Positions 36,046 through 46,738 are shown, counted from the stretch's first letter. The stretch: 64,000 nt of DNA from Hyphomicrobium sp. 12-62-95 (GCA_002279935.1 NCCZ01000002.1:248001-312000), one strand, 5' to 3'. Translations and numbers: made by a program. The notes: generated by a model from the letters alone, not told the origin.

Positions 36046-36756
36046 ATGCTCAAGCCCCTCACTTGGCTGCTATCATTTGGTGCCCATGCCGCATTCGCGG
36101 CGTGGCTCATGATCGTGCCCGGTGGCGCGGCCCTCGACACGGGCGAGGGTGACGATCAGTTCGTCGTCGAGCAGGGGATCGCCATCGAAGGCCTCGACAT
36201 GTGGGGTCAGGACGAGCAGACCGTGCAGGCCGTCGAGGCGGAACCGCTCGAAGCCAGCGAGGCGCGGCCAGCGGTGGAAGAGGTCAAGGAACTCAAAGAG
36301 GTCGAGGAGACCAAGGTCATCGGCTCAGAAACCGGGCCGGAACAAGAGATCGAGGAAATCAAGCCCGAGCCGGTGACAGAGCCGGTCCCGCCGCAGGTTG
36401 CAACCATCGAGCAGGCTGCCCAGATCGCCGTGGAAGAGAAGCGGGCGACCAGCGCGGTTAAGTCGGGTGGCGATGCAACGGCGCACAGCAAATACCTCGG
36501 CAAGCTCCGCACGCACCTGGAGAAGCGCAAGCTCAACCCGCGCACGCGCAAGGTTGGAACTGCCATCGTGCGGTTCACGGTGGACGCGAGCGGGCAGCTG
36601 CTGACCCGCGAGATCGCGCTCAGTTCGGGCAATAAGCAGCTCGATGACGCCGCGATCGCTTCGGTGGAGCGGTCGGCTCCGTTCCCGGCTATGCCGCAGG
36701 AACTCAATCAGACACCCATGGTTGTTTCGGTGCCATTCCGTTTTACTGTGCGCTGA
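36046..36756 (+). CDS. tonB: TonB family energy transducer
   Basis: A protein of about 236 residues with one N-terminal membrane segment (WLLSFGAHAAFAAWLMIVP), a long Glu/Pro/Val-rich periplasmic spacer (about 40-130) and a C-terminal TonB domain (YLGKLRTHLEKRKLNPRTRK, then GTAIVRFTVDASGQLL and SVERSAPFPAMP). It transmits energy from ExbB-ExbD to outer-membrane receptors. The spacer is acidic rather than the more usual Pro/Lys repeats. ATG 36046 is chosen; GTG 36040 would add two residues. No TonB-dependent receptor gene is in the window, so the substrate is unknown. Confidence 0.88.
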   Translation: MLKPLTWLLSFGAHAAFAAWLMIVPGGAALDTGEGDDQFVVEQGIAIEGLDMWGQDEQTVQAVEAEPLEASEARPAVEEVKELKEVEETKVIGSETGPEQEIEEIKPEPVTEPVPPQVATIEQAAQIAVEEKRATSAVKSGGDATAHSKYLGKLRTHLEKRKLNPRTRKVGTAIVRFTVDASGQLLTREIALSSGNKQLDDAAIASVERSAPFPAMPQELNQTPMVVSVPFRFTVR

Positions 36757-36853
36757 GTTTCATCGGTTCTCATAAATTCTTAAGCTTCCAATTAACCGAC
36801 CCTTATCCATTCGCCGATAGGCTCGAACCGATTGTCTGACATTCGGTACATCC

Positions 36854-37738
36854 ATGATCGGCGGAGCAATTTTCAAGCAGAGCGGCGTTTCGTTGATGGG
36901 GGAGTATGCCTCCCTCGTCGGCGAGGCGATCCTGCGTCAGCGCACGCGCGAGGCGGAGCATGCCGCGCGGATCGAGGCTGAGCTCGCCAACCGGGTCAAA
37001 AGCGAATTCATCTCGAATATGAGCCATGAACTCAGGACGCCGCTCAATACGATGATCGGCTTTTCCAAGCTCATCAGCGAGCACGACAAGCGCCGCCTAC
37101 CGGACGCTGAAATTGTCGAATACGCCAAGCTGATCAATGACGCGGCCGGTCATCTTTTGTCGGTGATTAACGACATTCTCGACATCTCCAAATTGCAGAG
37201 CGGGCGCTACACGCTGGATGCCAGCGAGATCAACGTCGAGGACGTCCTGCAGCTCGCCTATACCGCGAATAGAAATGCGGCGCGGGAAGCAGATGTCAGC
37301 CTGGATCTGGAAGTGGCCGCCAACCTGCCGCTCATCCGGGGTGATGCAGCAAAGCTGCGGCAAGCGTTCCACAACATTATATCGAACGCGATCAAATTCA
37401 CGCTGCAAGGCGGCGCGGTGAAGATCGAAGCCATTCGCCTCGCGGATGGGGGTGTCGCCGTTGTCATTCGAGATACGGGCGTGGGCATGTCGCCCGATGA
37501 AGTGAAGCTTGCAACGACCCCGTTCGGGCAGGTTGACGGAAAGCGGACCCGCTGGCGCGAAGGGGCGGGTCTTGGCCTGCCGATCGCCAGGTCGCTCGTT
37601 GAGCTGCACGGCGGACAGATCAGAATTCAAAGCGAGAAGGGCCGGGGCACCGAAGTCGGTGTTATCCTGCCTTCCGCATCCACCATCAATATCCGTGAAG
37701 CGCGAGATGTTCTGCTCGGAAACGGCGGTGTCTCGTGA
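36854..37738 (+). CDS. Cytoplasmic sensor histidine kinase without a sensor domain
   Basis: A 294-residue kinase. After a short helical lead (1-45) it has a HisKA domain with the phosphorylated H58 in NMSHELRTPLN and a complete HATPase domain: N box FHNIISNAIKFT, G1 DTGVGM, G2 GAGLGLPIA. No transmembrane segment, PAS or receiver domain is present. Family-level similarity is to the PleC/DivJ group of alphaproteobacterial kinases, but I cannot assign a partner. No response regulator is next to it; the HerA-like ATPase gene follows after 19 bases and is probably co-transcribed. Confidence 0.88.
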   Translation: MIGGAIFKQSGVSLMGEYASLVGEAILRQRTREAEHAARIEAELANRVKSEFISNMSHELRTPLNTMIGFSKLISEHDKRRLPDAEIVEYAKLINDAAGHLLSVINDILDISKLQSGRYTLDASEINVEDVLQLAYTANRNAAREADVSLDLEVAANLPLIRGDAAKLRQAFHNIISNAIKFTLQGGAVKIEAIRLADGGVAVVIRDTGVGMSPDEVKLATTPFGQVDGKRTRWREGAGLGLPIARSLVELHGGQIRIQSEKGRGTEVGVILPSASTINIREARDVLLGNGGVS

Positions 37739-37757
37739 GCGGTGAGACTGAAGGGCC

Positions 37758-39758
37758 ATGAACACAATGATTCACAGTCTGATTGCGGGCGGCGGCGCGG
37801 GCTCTGCGTTGACGCACTTTGACGGCTCGATCGGCCGCATCGTGTCGGTGACGGGGTCGAAGGCCATCGTACTCCTCGACTCGCCGCGCGACGGATCGGT
37901 GCGCAACATTCAAGACCGGCCCGAAATGGGCACCCTGTTGGCAATCGACACGGCCAATACCGTTGTGCTCGCCATTGTGTCCGCACTCAGTGTGCCGGTG
38001 CCGGCGCAGCGCGAGGGCGATAACGAAATTTGGATCGCAGAGCTCGGCCTTGCCGGTGAGCTGTGGCGCAGCACGGATGGCGGAGCGGCCAGCTTCAACC
38101 GCGGCGTGACTGTCTATCCAGGCCTGGGCGACCGCGTTCGCGTGGCGACGAAGGCCGAACTGTCGCTGGCATTCTGTGGGTCGAGCGCGCGCTCGGTGCG
38201 CGTGGGATGCATTCGCCAGGATTCGACAATTGACGCGCGCGTCCGGGTGGATGATCTCCTCGGCAAGCATTTCGCCATTCTGGGCACCACGGGCACCGGA
38301 AAATCTTGCACCACGGCGCTGATCCTGCGTTCGATCCTGGAAGATCATCCGGCCGCACACATCGTTTTGCTTGATCCCCACAACGAATATGCAACGGCAT
38401 TTGGCGAACTGGCCGAAGTGATCAGCCCTTGGAACATGCAGCTGCCGCTGTGGCTGCTCAATTTCGAAGAGGCGATCGAGGTTCTTGTCGGCGATCCGGA
38501 GCGCAAGCACGAGATCGAAATTCTGCAAGAACTCATTCCGCTCGCCAAGAGCCGCTATGCAGCCGGACGGCAGGCGGAAAACCAGAAGCTGCGGCGGGGT
38601 ATTCTCGACCATGGCCGCTTCACGGTCGACACGCCCGTTCCCTACCGCATTTCCGACCTGACCGGCCTCATCGACGAGCGCATGGGCAAGCTGGAGAACA
38701 AGCGCGATCTGGCGCCTTACCGGAATTTGAAGTCGCGCATCGATACGATTTCGCAGGATGGGCGCTATGCGTTCATGTTCGGATCGCTGACCGTTTATGA
38801 CGGCATGGCTCAGATCCTGTCGCGTATTTTCCGCGTGCCCGTGCAGGGCAAACCGATCACCATTCTGGAACTGACCGGCATTCCGACGGAAATCGTCAAC
38901 GTGGTGGTCTCGGTTCTGTGCCGGATGACGTTCGACTTCGCGCTGTGGAGCGAGGGCAAGGTGCCGGTTACGCTCGTGTGCGAAGAAGCCCACCGCTATG
39001 TGCCGCTGAATTCCAACGCCGGCTTTGAGCCCTGCAAGCGGGCCATCGCTAAAATCGCGAAGGAGGGCCGCAAGTACGGTGCGTCCCTGTGCATCGTGAC
39101 GCAGCGCCCGGCTGAAATCGATCCTACTATTCTGTCTCAGTGCAATACTGTGTTCGCGTTGCGCATGTCGAACGATCGCGACCAGGCGATCGTCTCGTCG
39201 GCCATTTCGGATACGGGGTCGGGTCTACTCGAATTCCTGCCGGCACTCGGTCAGCGCGAGGCGCTGGCGTTTGGCGACGGCGTCGCGCTGCCGGTGCGCA
39301 TCAAGTTTGACGAACTGCCGCGCGACCGGCTTCCGCGCTCATCGACGGCCAAGTTCTCCGAGAAGTGGCAGATGTCGGTTGGCGACGAAAACTTCCTCGA
39401 TCAGGTGGTCGAACGCTGGCGCACGGCTGGCATCGGCAACAGCCTCGATGTCAACCAGCAGGCAACCATGCTTGCCGAGTCGATTCATTTCACGGGTGGC
39501 CGTGTGGAGAGCATGGAGTCGCCAGAACCGCAGGTGCGCGCGCCTCAGTCGAATGGGGGCTACCGTGCGGTGCCTGCGCCGCAACCGGTCAGCAGTGTTC
39601 CGGCCAGCGCCGGAATGGGGGCTACGGTGCGACCCGCCGGTGGCAGTCTCTTGCGTCGTGAAACGCCGCCGCCTACTCCAGCCATGGGCGTGGCGACCGC
39701 CGGCAGCGATCGCCAGTCTCTGCGCGACCGGCTCTTGAAGCCGAACGCACCGCGCTGA
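37758..39758 (+). CDS. HerA-like ATP-binding protein (DUF87)
   Basis: A 666-residue protein with an N-terminal HAS-barrel-like domain (GRIVSVTGSKAIVLLD near 26-41), a RecA/FtsK-like P-loop ATPase with Walker A GTTGTGKSC (176-184) and a Walker B-like segment VTLVCEEAHRYVP near 400, and a probable arginine finger in IVTQRPAEIDPTILSQCN. The last 110 residues are Pro/Ala/Ser-rich and likely disordered. HerA enzymes are hexameric DNA translocases that in archaea work with the NurA nuclease in end resection; no NurA-like gene is adjacent. It directly follows the histidine kinase gene. The role in alphaproteobacteria is unknown to me. Confidence 0.85.
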   Translation: MNTMIHSLIAGGGAGSALTHFDGSIGRIVSVTGSKAIVLLDSPRDGSVRNIQDRPEMGTLLAIDTANTVVLAIVSALSVPVPAQREGDNEIWIAELGLAGELWRSTDGGAASFNRGVTVYPGLGDRVRVATKAELSLAFCGSSARSVRVGCIRQDSTIDARVRVDDLLGKHFAILGTTGTGKSCTTALILRSILEDHPAAHIVLLDPHNEYATAFGELAEVISPWNMQLPLWLLNFEEAIEVLVGDPERKHEIEILQELIPLAKSRYAAGRQAENQKLRRGILDHGRFTVDTPVPYRISDLTGLIDERMGKLENKRDLAPYRNLKSRIDTISQDGRYAFMFGSLTVYDGMAQILSRIFRVPVQGKPITILELTGIPTEIVNVVVSVLCRMTFDFALWSEGKVPVTLVCEEAHRYVPLNSNAGFEPCKRAIAKIAKEGRKYGASLCIVTQRPAEIDPTILSQCNTVFALRMSNDRDQAIVSSAISDTGSGLLEFLPALGQREALAFGDGVALPVRIKFDELPRDRLPRSSTAKFSEKWQMSVGDENFLDQVVERWRTAGIGNSLDVNQQATMLAESIHFTGGRVESMESPEPQVRAPQSNGGYRAVPAPQPVSSVPASAGMGATVRPAGGSLLRRETPPPTPAMGVATAGSDRQSLRDRLLKPNAPR

Positions 39759-40310
39759 TCAAAATAGATCGGATGCATCTGCCAATAGCGGCTGCCTGAC
39801 GTCCTTATCCGACAGGATGGCGGCACGCTCATCGACGCCCCAATCGATGGCGAGGGCCGGATCATTCCAGCGGATGCCGCGATCCAGCGCCGGGGCGTAG
39901 AGGTTTGTCACCTTGTAGATGACTTCGGTGTGCTCCTGCAGCGTCACGTAACCGTGGGCGAAGCCAGGTGGCACCCATATCTGCGCCCAGTTCTCAGCCG
40001 AGATCACGGCCTTGACGTGCTGCCCGAAGGTCGGTGATGCGCGGCGAATGTCGACCGCGACATCAAGGATGGCGCCACGCGCCACGCGGACGAGCTTGCC
40101 CTGGTCGGCGGGCGGCACTTGGAAGTGCAGCCCGCGCACGACGCCTTTCTCGACCGAATAGGCGTGGTTGTCCTGGACGAAATGTGCGTCGAAGCCGGCC
40201 TCGCGCCATGTGCGCTCATTGAAGGTTTCGGAGAAGAAGCCGCGCGTGTCGGAAAAGCGGCGCGGCGTGATGAGCTTCACTTCCGGAATGAGAAGGGATT
40301 CAATGTTCAT
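39759..40310 (-). CDS. rfbC: dTDP-4-dehydrorhamnose 3,5-epimerase
   Basis: A 183-residue cupin enzyme of dTDP-L-rhamnose synthesis. It shows RGFFSETFNERTW, the catalytic-His segment GVVRGLHFQVPP, and GFAHGYVTLQEHTEVIYKVT, with the length usual for RfbC. The other rhamnose genes (rfbA, rfbB, rfbD) are not in the window. It converges with the HerA-like gene with no gap and lies downstream of pssA on the minus strand. It may supply the rhamnose donor for the polysaccharide locus. Confidence 0.94.
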   Translation of the reverse strand: MNIESLLIPEVKLITPRRFSDTRGFFSETFNERTWREAGFDAHFVQDNHAYSVEKGVVRGLHFQVPPADQGKLVRVARGAILDVAVDIRRASPTFGQHVKAVISAENWAQIWVPPGFAHGYVTLQEHTEVIYKVTNLYAPALDRGIRWNDPALAIDWGVDERAAILSDKDVRQPLLADASDLF

Positions 40311-40329
40311 CCGGTTCCGCCTGTGGCGT

Positions 40330-41256
40330 TCAGCGCTTGGGCTCGACGGACCGCATATCGATCACGCGGCCAGGATCTCCCGACGCGGGGGCTGCGGCAG
40401 GTGGAGTAGTGGAGGCTGGCGCCGTGTTTGCCGGCATTGGGGCGGCCGTGTCGGCGCTCTCGCGCTCCTTGGCGTTATAGCGGCGCCAACCGAGGGGAAT
40501 GAGCGCGAGATAGGCCAGCGATACAATCGCCAGGGTTTCGTAGGGGAATGTGAGCAGGCACGCGACGAGGCCGACGGCGACGATGAAAATCGGCAGCACC
40601 CACTCGCGGCGGATGCGTTCGCCCATCAGTTTGCCGGAGTAAGTTGGAATGGTGGAGACCATCATGACCGCAATAAGCATGGTGTAGACCAGCACGACGC
40701 TCATGGCGATGCGGCTGTCGTTGGCATCGAGCCCGAGTTTGGCCAGATAGAACGGCAGAAGCACAACAATGGCGGCGGCGGGCGTCGGCATGCCGGTGAA
40801 GAAGTTGGATTGCCACTTGGGCTTTTCTTCATCGACGGCGACGTTGAAGCGAGCGAGGCGCATGGCAGAGGCTAACGCGAACATCATCACGCAGATCCAG
40901 CCGATGCTCTTGATGTCGACGAGGCCCCAGGTGAAGAGCAGGATGGCCGGGGCGACGCCGAAGTTGACGAAGTCGGCGAGGCTGTCGAGTTCGGCACCGA
41001 AGCGGGACTGGGCTTTCAGAAGGCGTGCGACGCGGCCATCGATGCCGTCGAGCATGGCGGCGAAAACGATGGCGGCGAGTGCCACATCCCAGCGCTCTTC
41101 GATCGACATGCGGATCGAGGTGAGGCCGGCGCAGAGACCGAGGAGCGTGAAGAAGTTCGGCACCAGCATGCGGACGGGCACACGCTGCTGAGAAAACAGC
41201 CGGCGGCGGCGGCGGCGCGACATCTCTTTTTCGATGCCTGGCATTAAGGGGTCCAT
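40330..41256 (-). CDS. pssA: CDP-diacylglycerol--serine O-phosphatidyltransferase
   Basis: A 308-residue inner-membrane enzyme that makes phosphatidylserine. The CDP-alcohol phosphatidyltransferase motif is DGIDGRVARLLKAQSRFGAELDSLAD, seen as DGIDGRVAR and GAELDSLAD near 71-95, and about eight membrane segments follow. The C-terminus is an Ala/Pro-rich tail. ATG 41256 is favoured: the sequence TAGGAGGTGAGC just upstream is a near-perfect ribosome binding site, and it includes an alternative GTG at 41262. It is downstream of psd with a 45-base gap, forming a phosphatidylethanolamine synthesis unit. Confidence 0.94.
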   Translation of the reverse strand: MDPLMPGIEKEMSRRRRRRLFSQQRVPVRMLVPNFFTLLGLCAGLTSIRMSIEERWDVALAAIVFAAMLDGIDGRVARLLKAQSRFGAELDSLADFVNFGVAPAILLFTWGLVDIKSIGWICVMMFALASAMRLARFNVAVDEEKPKWQSNFFTGMPTPAAAIVVLLPFYLAKLGLDANDSRIAMSVVLVYTMLIAVMMVSTIPTYSGKLMGERIRREWVLPIFIVAVGLVACLLTFPYETLAIVSLAYLALIPLGWRRYNAKERESADTAAPMPANTAPASTTPPAAAPASGDPGRVIDMRSVEPKR

Positions 41257-41301
41257 GCTCACCTCCTATCCGCGCGCGGTGCGGGCGGCTCGGTCCTTGG
41301 C

Positions 41302-42018
41302 TCAGACTCGGCGTGCTTCGCGTTCGGGCTCGGACGACTTCAAATCAGCCAGCACCGTTTCGCCGGCAATAGCGCGCTGGCCGACAGACACCAGCGGACC
41401 ATGGCCCGGCGGCAAAAAGGTGTCGACGCGCGAACCAAAGCGGATAAGGCCAAAGCGCTGGCCGACGCCGACGGTGTCGCCTTCCTGCGAGAACGTGACG
41501 ATGCGGCGGGCGACGAGGCCGGCGATCTGCACGACACCGATTTCCTGTCCGGCGGCTGTTTCGATGACGATGGCGCGGCGCTCGTTTTCTTCGCTGGCCT
41601 TGTCGAGAGCGGCATTCAGGAAGGCGCCGGGGATGTAGACGGAGCGCTTGATGCGGCCGGCGACGGGGGCGCGGTTGATATGGACGTCGAAGACGGAGAG
41701 GAAGACGGAGACGCGGACGCGCTCTTCGTCACCCAGACCCAATTCCTTTGGGGGGCGGACCTTCTCGATCAGCGAAACGCGGCCGTCGGCGGGGGAGATG
41801 ACGAGGCCGTCGCGCAGGGGCGTAATGCGGTCGGGATCGCGGAAGAAGTAGCAGATCCAGGCCGTGATGCCGGCGGCGATCCAGCCGATCGGATCCCACA
41901 GGAAGAAACCGAGCAGCGTGGCCAGAAGCCCGATGGCGATGAACTTGTGTCCGTCCTGATGGATCGGCACAAAGAAATCGAGAATGGTGTCGAGCAGGCT
42001 GGGATGACGATCAGACAA
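41302..42018 (-). CDS. psd: Phosphatidylserine decarboxylase proenzyme
   Basis: A 238-residue enzyme of the short bacterial type that decarboxylates phosphatidylserine to phosphatidylethanolamine. N-terminal hydrophobic segments are followed by [21 protein letters not shown], and the self-cleavage Gly-Ser in RFGSRVD near residue 200, where the pyruvoyl group forms. The start appears to be TTG 42018, with GGGAG about 10 bases upstream and no in-frame ATG near it. It overlaps nothing and precedes pssA on the same strand. Confidence 0.94.
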   Translation of the reverse strand: MSDRHPSLLDTILDFFVPIHQDGHKFIAIGLLATLLGFFLWDPIGWIAAGITAWICYFFRDPDRITPLRDGLVISPADGRVSLIEKVRPPKELGLGDEERVRVSVFLSVFDVHINRAPVAGRIKRSVYIPGAFLNAALDKASEENERRAIVIETAAGQEIGVVQIAGLVARRIVTFSQEGDTVGVGQRFGLIRFGSRVDTFLPPGHGPLVSVGQRAIAGETVLADLKSSEPEREARRV

Positions 42019-42117
42019 GGGGTGAGGGCTCCCGCGGGCATGGCTTGCAATAGTCCAAGGGACGTTTAGCCCCTAGGGCGTCCGGTGCCTAGTGGGCCCA
42101 AGGAAGCAGGCCTGGAC

Positions 42118-43590
<1,473 letters not shown>

Positions 43591-43694
43591 ACGTGTCTCC
43601 CAAGAGGCCGGTGCCGGGTGGCGCGCGGACTTGATCATTTTGGTCGGCGTGGCGTGCAAGTCAACGCGGCGTTTCCGGCGAATTCACGATCTCA

Positions 43695-43880
43695 TCAGCC
43701 GCGGACAAACCAAACGAGAAAAAGGCCAATGGCGGCGGCAATCCAACCCGAGGCGCGAAGCGTGGCGGGCGGGGTTTCAGCAGCCATTTCGAGCAGGCGT
43801 TGGGCCATGTTTGGCGCCAGCGCCCATAAGAGACCCTCGAAAACGAGAACGAGACCGGCTCCGACGATGAGATCACTCAT
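43695..43880 (-). CDS. DUF2065 membrane protein
   Basis: A 61-residue inner-membrane protein with two transmembrane helices (SDLIVGAGLVLVFEGLLWAL and the C-terminal GWIAAAIGLFLVWFV), joined by PNMAQRLLEMAAETPPATLR. This is the DUF2065 pattern (YjeT-like), and its position directly downstream of hflC and upstream of degP is the conserved one. Function is unknown; linkage suggests a small accessory of the HflKC complex. Confidence 0.9.
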   Translation of the reverse strand: MSDLIVGAGLVLVFEGLLWALAPNMAQRLLEMAAETPPATLRASGWIAAAIGLFLVWFVRG

Positions 43881-43924
43881 GATGGGGCCGGTCTCGCTTT
43901 TATTGTGTCATCGCTGACGATCGA

Positions 43925-44803
43925 TCAAGGCTTCGGGGCGAGCCCCGAGGGATCGTTGAAATATTTGAAGAACGGCGAGTCCGGAGACAGGATCAACTTG
44001 CTGTCGCCGGCCTTGATGGCCTGCTCGTAGGCCTGCATGGAGCGATAGAAGCCAAAGAAGTCGGTGTCCCTCCCATAGGCCTCGGCGAAGATGCGGTTGC
44101 GTTCCGCATCGCCCGTGCCCCGCAATTCTTCGCCCTTGCGGGTTGCGTCGGCCTTAAGGACGGTCACTTCGCGGTCGGCCGTGGCGCGGATGCGGTTGGC
44201 TTCGGCGGTGCCCTGTGAGCGGAACTCGGCGGCCTCGCGTTCACGCTCGGCCCGCATCCGTTCGAACACGCGGGTGGCATTTTGCTCGGGCAGGTCAGCG
44301 CGCTTGATACGCACGTCGACCACTTCGATGCCCAGCGGGGCGGCCTGCGCGTTCACCTGCTTGGCAATCCGCTGCATCAACTCCTCGCGCTTGTCGCGGA
44401 CGATGTCGGAGAAATTGACGCCACCGAGGATGCCGCGGACGGCGGACTCGACGATCGGGCCGAGGCGCGAAGGAACGGCGCCTTCGAAACGCAGCGTTTT
44501 GTAGAACTCGAGCGGGTTAGTGATGCGGTAGCGCACGAAGCTGTCGACGACCAAGCGCTTCTGGTCGAGTGCGGTGACTTCCTGCGGGGAAGCATCGAGA
44601 TCGAGGACGCGCTTTTCGAAGATGTCAACGGTGTCGACGACCGGCACCTTCCAGTTGAGGCCGGGCTTGGTGATGACGCCGACGGGTTCACCGAAGCGCA
44701 GGACGAGCGCCTGCTCGTTCTGGTGCACGATGAAGGCGGAAGCGTAAAGCGCTGCGGCGCCGGTCAGGAGCAAGACAAAGATAAAAGCGAGGAAACTACG
44801 CAT
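43925..44803 (-). CDS. hflC: Protease modulator HflC
   Basis: A 292-residue SPFH/prohibitin-domain protein with an N-terminal membrane anchor (LAFIFVLLLTGAAALYASAF), the band-7 domain (QALVLRFGEPVGVITKPG onward) and a C-terminal coiled coil rich in Ala/Glu/Arg (ERMRAEREREAAEFRSQG). With HflK it forms a large membrane cage that regulates FtsH protease. It starts three bases after the hflK stop codon. Confidence 0.96.
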   Translation of the reverse strand: MRSFLAFIFVLLLTGAAALYASAFIVHQNEQALVLRFGEPVGVITKPGLNWKVPVVDTVDIFEKRVLDLDASPQEVTALDQKRLVVDSFVRYRITNPLEFYKTLRFEGAVPSRLGPIVESAVRGILGGVNFSDIVRDKREELMQRIAKQVNAQAAPLGIEVVDVRIKRADLPEQNATRVFERMRAEREREAAEFRSQGTAEANRIRATADREVTVLKADATRKGEELRGTGDAERNRIFAEAYGRDTDFFGFYRSMQAYEQAIKAGDSKLILSPDSPFFKYFNDPSGLAPKP

Positions 44804-44805
44804 AT

Positions 44806-45960
44806 TTAGTTACCTCCCGTCGACGGAGCGGCTGGCGGCGTTCGCCGCAATTGGTCGAGTGGCAGATAAGGCACGACGCCCTGGCCGCCCTTGCCGTCGA
44901 GGATGATTTTGTCGGTGCCGCCCATGACGCGTTCCATCGTTTCGAGGAACATGCGCTGGCGGGTGACGTCGGGAGCTTTCTTGTATTCCTCATAGACCTG
45001 CAGGAAGCGGTTGGCCTGACCGTTGGCTTCGGCGACCGTCTGCTGCTTGTAGCCTTCGGCGGCCTGGAGGATGCGCTCGGCTTCACCCTTGGCTTCGTTG
45101 ACCGACTTGTTGGCGTAGGCGCTGGCCTGGTTCTGGAGCGTTTCCTTCTCCAATCGCGCGGCCTGAACGGAGCGGAACGCTTCGATGACTTCGGCCGGCG
45201 GGTCGGACTTCAGGAGCTGCACTTCGGTGATGACGATGCCCGACTTGTAACGGTCGAGCGTGTCCTGCACGAGCTTCTGAACATCCTGCGCGAGCTTCTG
45301 GCGTTCTTCGGTCAAGATCGGCTGAATGCGGGATTTGCCGACGATTTCGCGCATGGCGCTTTCGGCGACTTCCTTGACCGTATTTTCGGGGTTTTGGATG
45401 TTGAACAGGAATTCGGCCGCGTCGCGGATACGCCAGAAAACGGCGAAGTCGATGTCGATGATGTTTTCGTCGCCGGTCAGCATCAGGCTTTCCTCGCGCA
45501 CGTCCGTGACGCCTGTGGCAATACCACGGCCGCCGGCGGAGGAGCGCAGGCCAACTTCCGTCACGCGCTGCTGAGTGACCTTGGGCAGGGCCACTTCTTC
45601 GATCGGGTAGGGCAAGCGGAAGTGGAGTCCTGGCGGTTCCTGACGGACATATTCTCCGAACCGCATGACAACGCCGAGTTCATCCGGGTTGACGCGGAAG
45701 AAGAACGCGTTCCAGGAGACCACCGCGATCGCTACCGCGCCGGCAAGGAACAGGAGCGGACCGGGAACGCCGCTGCCGCCGCCCATGGCCTGCTTCATCT
45801 TATCCTGGCCACGCTTCAAAATTTCTTCGAGGTCCGGGGGCTGGCCGCCGCCGCTGCCGCTCCCGCCGCCGCCGCGGGGCCCCTGGCCCCACGGTCCGCC
45901 GCCACCGCCTCCGGAGCTCCCTTTCCAGCCGCCGCCACCACTTTGATTGCTCCAGGGCAT
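44806..45960 (-). CDS. hflK: FtsH protease activity modulator HflK
   Basis: A 384-residue partner of HflC. The N-terminal 60 residues are Gly/Ser/Pro-rich and disordered (SGGGGWKGSSGGGGGGPWGQ). A membrane helix (LLFLAGAVAIAVVSWNAFFF) and the SPFH domain (GVVMRFGEYVRQEPPGLHF) follow, then a coiled coil. The C-terminal tail is short. ATG 45960 starts the family-typical MPWSNQSGGGGW. It is the first gene of the hflK-hflC-DUF2065-degP run on the minus strand. Confidence 0.96.
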   Translation of the reverse strand: MPWSNQSGGGGWKGSSGGGGGGPWGQGPRGGGGSGSGGGQPPDLEEILKRGQDKMKQAMGGGSGVPGPLLFLAGAVAIAVVSWNAFFFRVNPDELGVVMRFGEYVRQEPPGLHFRLPYPIEEVALPKVTQQRVTEVGLRSSAGGRGIATGVTDVREESLMLTGDENIIDIDFAVFWRIRDAAEFLFNIQNPENTVKEVAESAMREIVGKSRIQPILTEERQKLAQDVQKLVQDTLDRYKSGIVITEVQLLKSDPPAEVIEAFRSVQAARLEKETLQNQASAYANKSVNEAKGEAERILQAAEGYKQQTVAEANGQANRFLQVYEEYKKAPDVTRQRMFLETMERVMGGTDKIILDGKGGQGVVPYLPLDQLRRTPPAAPSTGGN

Positions 45961-46191
45961 CGCTTCTTCAGCCTTTCGGTTGGTCTTGTCAGGAAATTGC
46001 TTGAACGTTGGCTGCTTGCACAGCGGATCAAGGTTGCATCGGCATGACGTCGCCGGGGAAAAGTTGCTTGCTTATAGGCGAGCCCCCTTGGCGACGCAAA
46101 CGCGCATCACTGCATGTGGGCGTTCGCGGGGTGGGATCAAGGCGCGGGGCTGGCTCATTTAAATGCGTCGAAGCCGCAGGAGGTACGGCGT

Positions 46192-46707
46192 TCAAGCGGT
46201 GATCCGCTCGAAGATCTTGAGGACGGCGTCGAACTCGTCCTTCGGTCCGCGAGGGATGGGCTCGGCGGAGACCTCGCGCCAGTCTGCGGGATCGAGCGCG
46301 GGGAAGGTCACGTCACCCTCGGGTTCGCCTGCGATTTCGGTCCAATAGACGCGCTGCACCTGGGGGAGGCTGGCTGTGAAAATGTCGGCGCCGCCGATGA
46401 CCATGACCTCATCGGTGCCGTTGGTGCGGGCGAGCGCGCGGGCCAGCACGAGGGCTTCCGTGACGCTGTTGAAGACGGAGACTCCGCCGGCCTCAAAATG
46501 CGGATCGCGCGTGATGACGATGTTGTCACGGCCATCGAGGGGGCGGCCGATAGACTGGAACGTCTTGCGGCCCATGACGATCGGCTTGCCCATGGTGAGG
46601 CGGCGGAAGGTTTTTAGGTCGGAGGGCATGCGCCAGGGCAATTGCCCGTCGCGGCCGATAACGCCGTTGCGGGCGACCGCGACGATGAGGGATGTGATGA
46701 CGGTCAT
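46192..46707 (-). CDS. folA: Dihydrofolate reductase
   Basis: A 171-residue enzyme that reduces dihydrofolate using NADPH. It has SLIVAVARNGVIGRDGQLPW with the substrate-binding LPW, the PSDLKTFRRLTMGKPIVMGR segment (acidic D near residue 29, and MGRKTFQSIGRPL), and the nucleotide-site glycines VIGGADIF. The frame extends to 46779, but ATG 46707 has AAGAGAAG upstream and begins the family N-terminus. thyA, which makes its substrate, is 505 bases upstream on the same strand, separated by a lipoprotein gene. Confidence 0.95.
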   Translation of the reverse strand: MTVITSLIVAVARNGVIGRDGQLPWRMPSDLKTFRRLTMGKPIVMGRKTFQSIGRPLDGRDNIVITRDPHFEAGGVSVFNSVTEALVLARALARTNGTDEVMVIGGADIFTASLPQVQRVYWTEIAGEPEGDVTFPALDPADWREVSAEPIPRGPKDEFDAVLKIFERITA

Positions 46708-46738
46708 GCTTCTCTTTTTTTGTTCGCGACCATTCCAC

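Noticed and set aside
36780..36795. TTAA-N8-TTAA before the histidine kinase gene, a possible third CtrA box
   Set aside because: The spacing is eight bases rather than seven, so it does not meet the CtrA consensus. The location is attractive, but I do not count it.
44851..46047. 398-codon plus-strand frame opposite hflK
   Set aside because: Antisense shadow of hflK; the hflK frame has all family motifs and a normal start.
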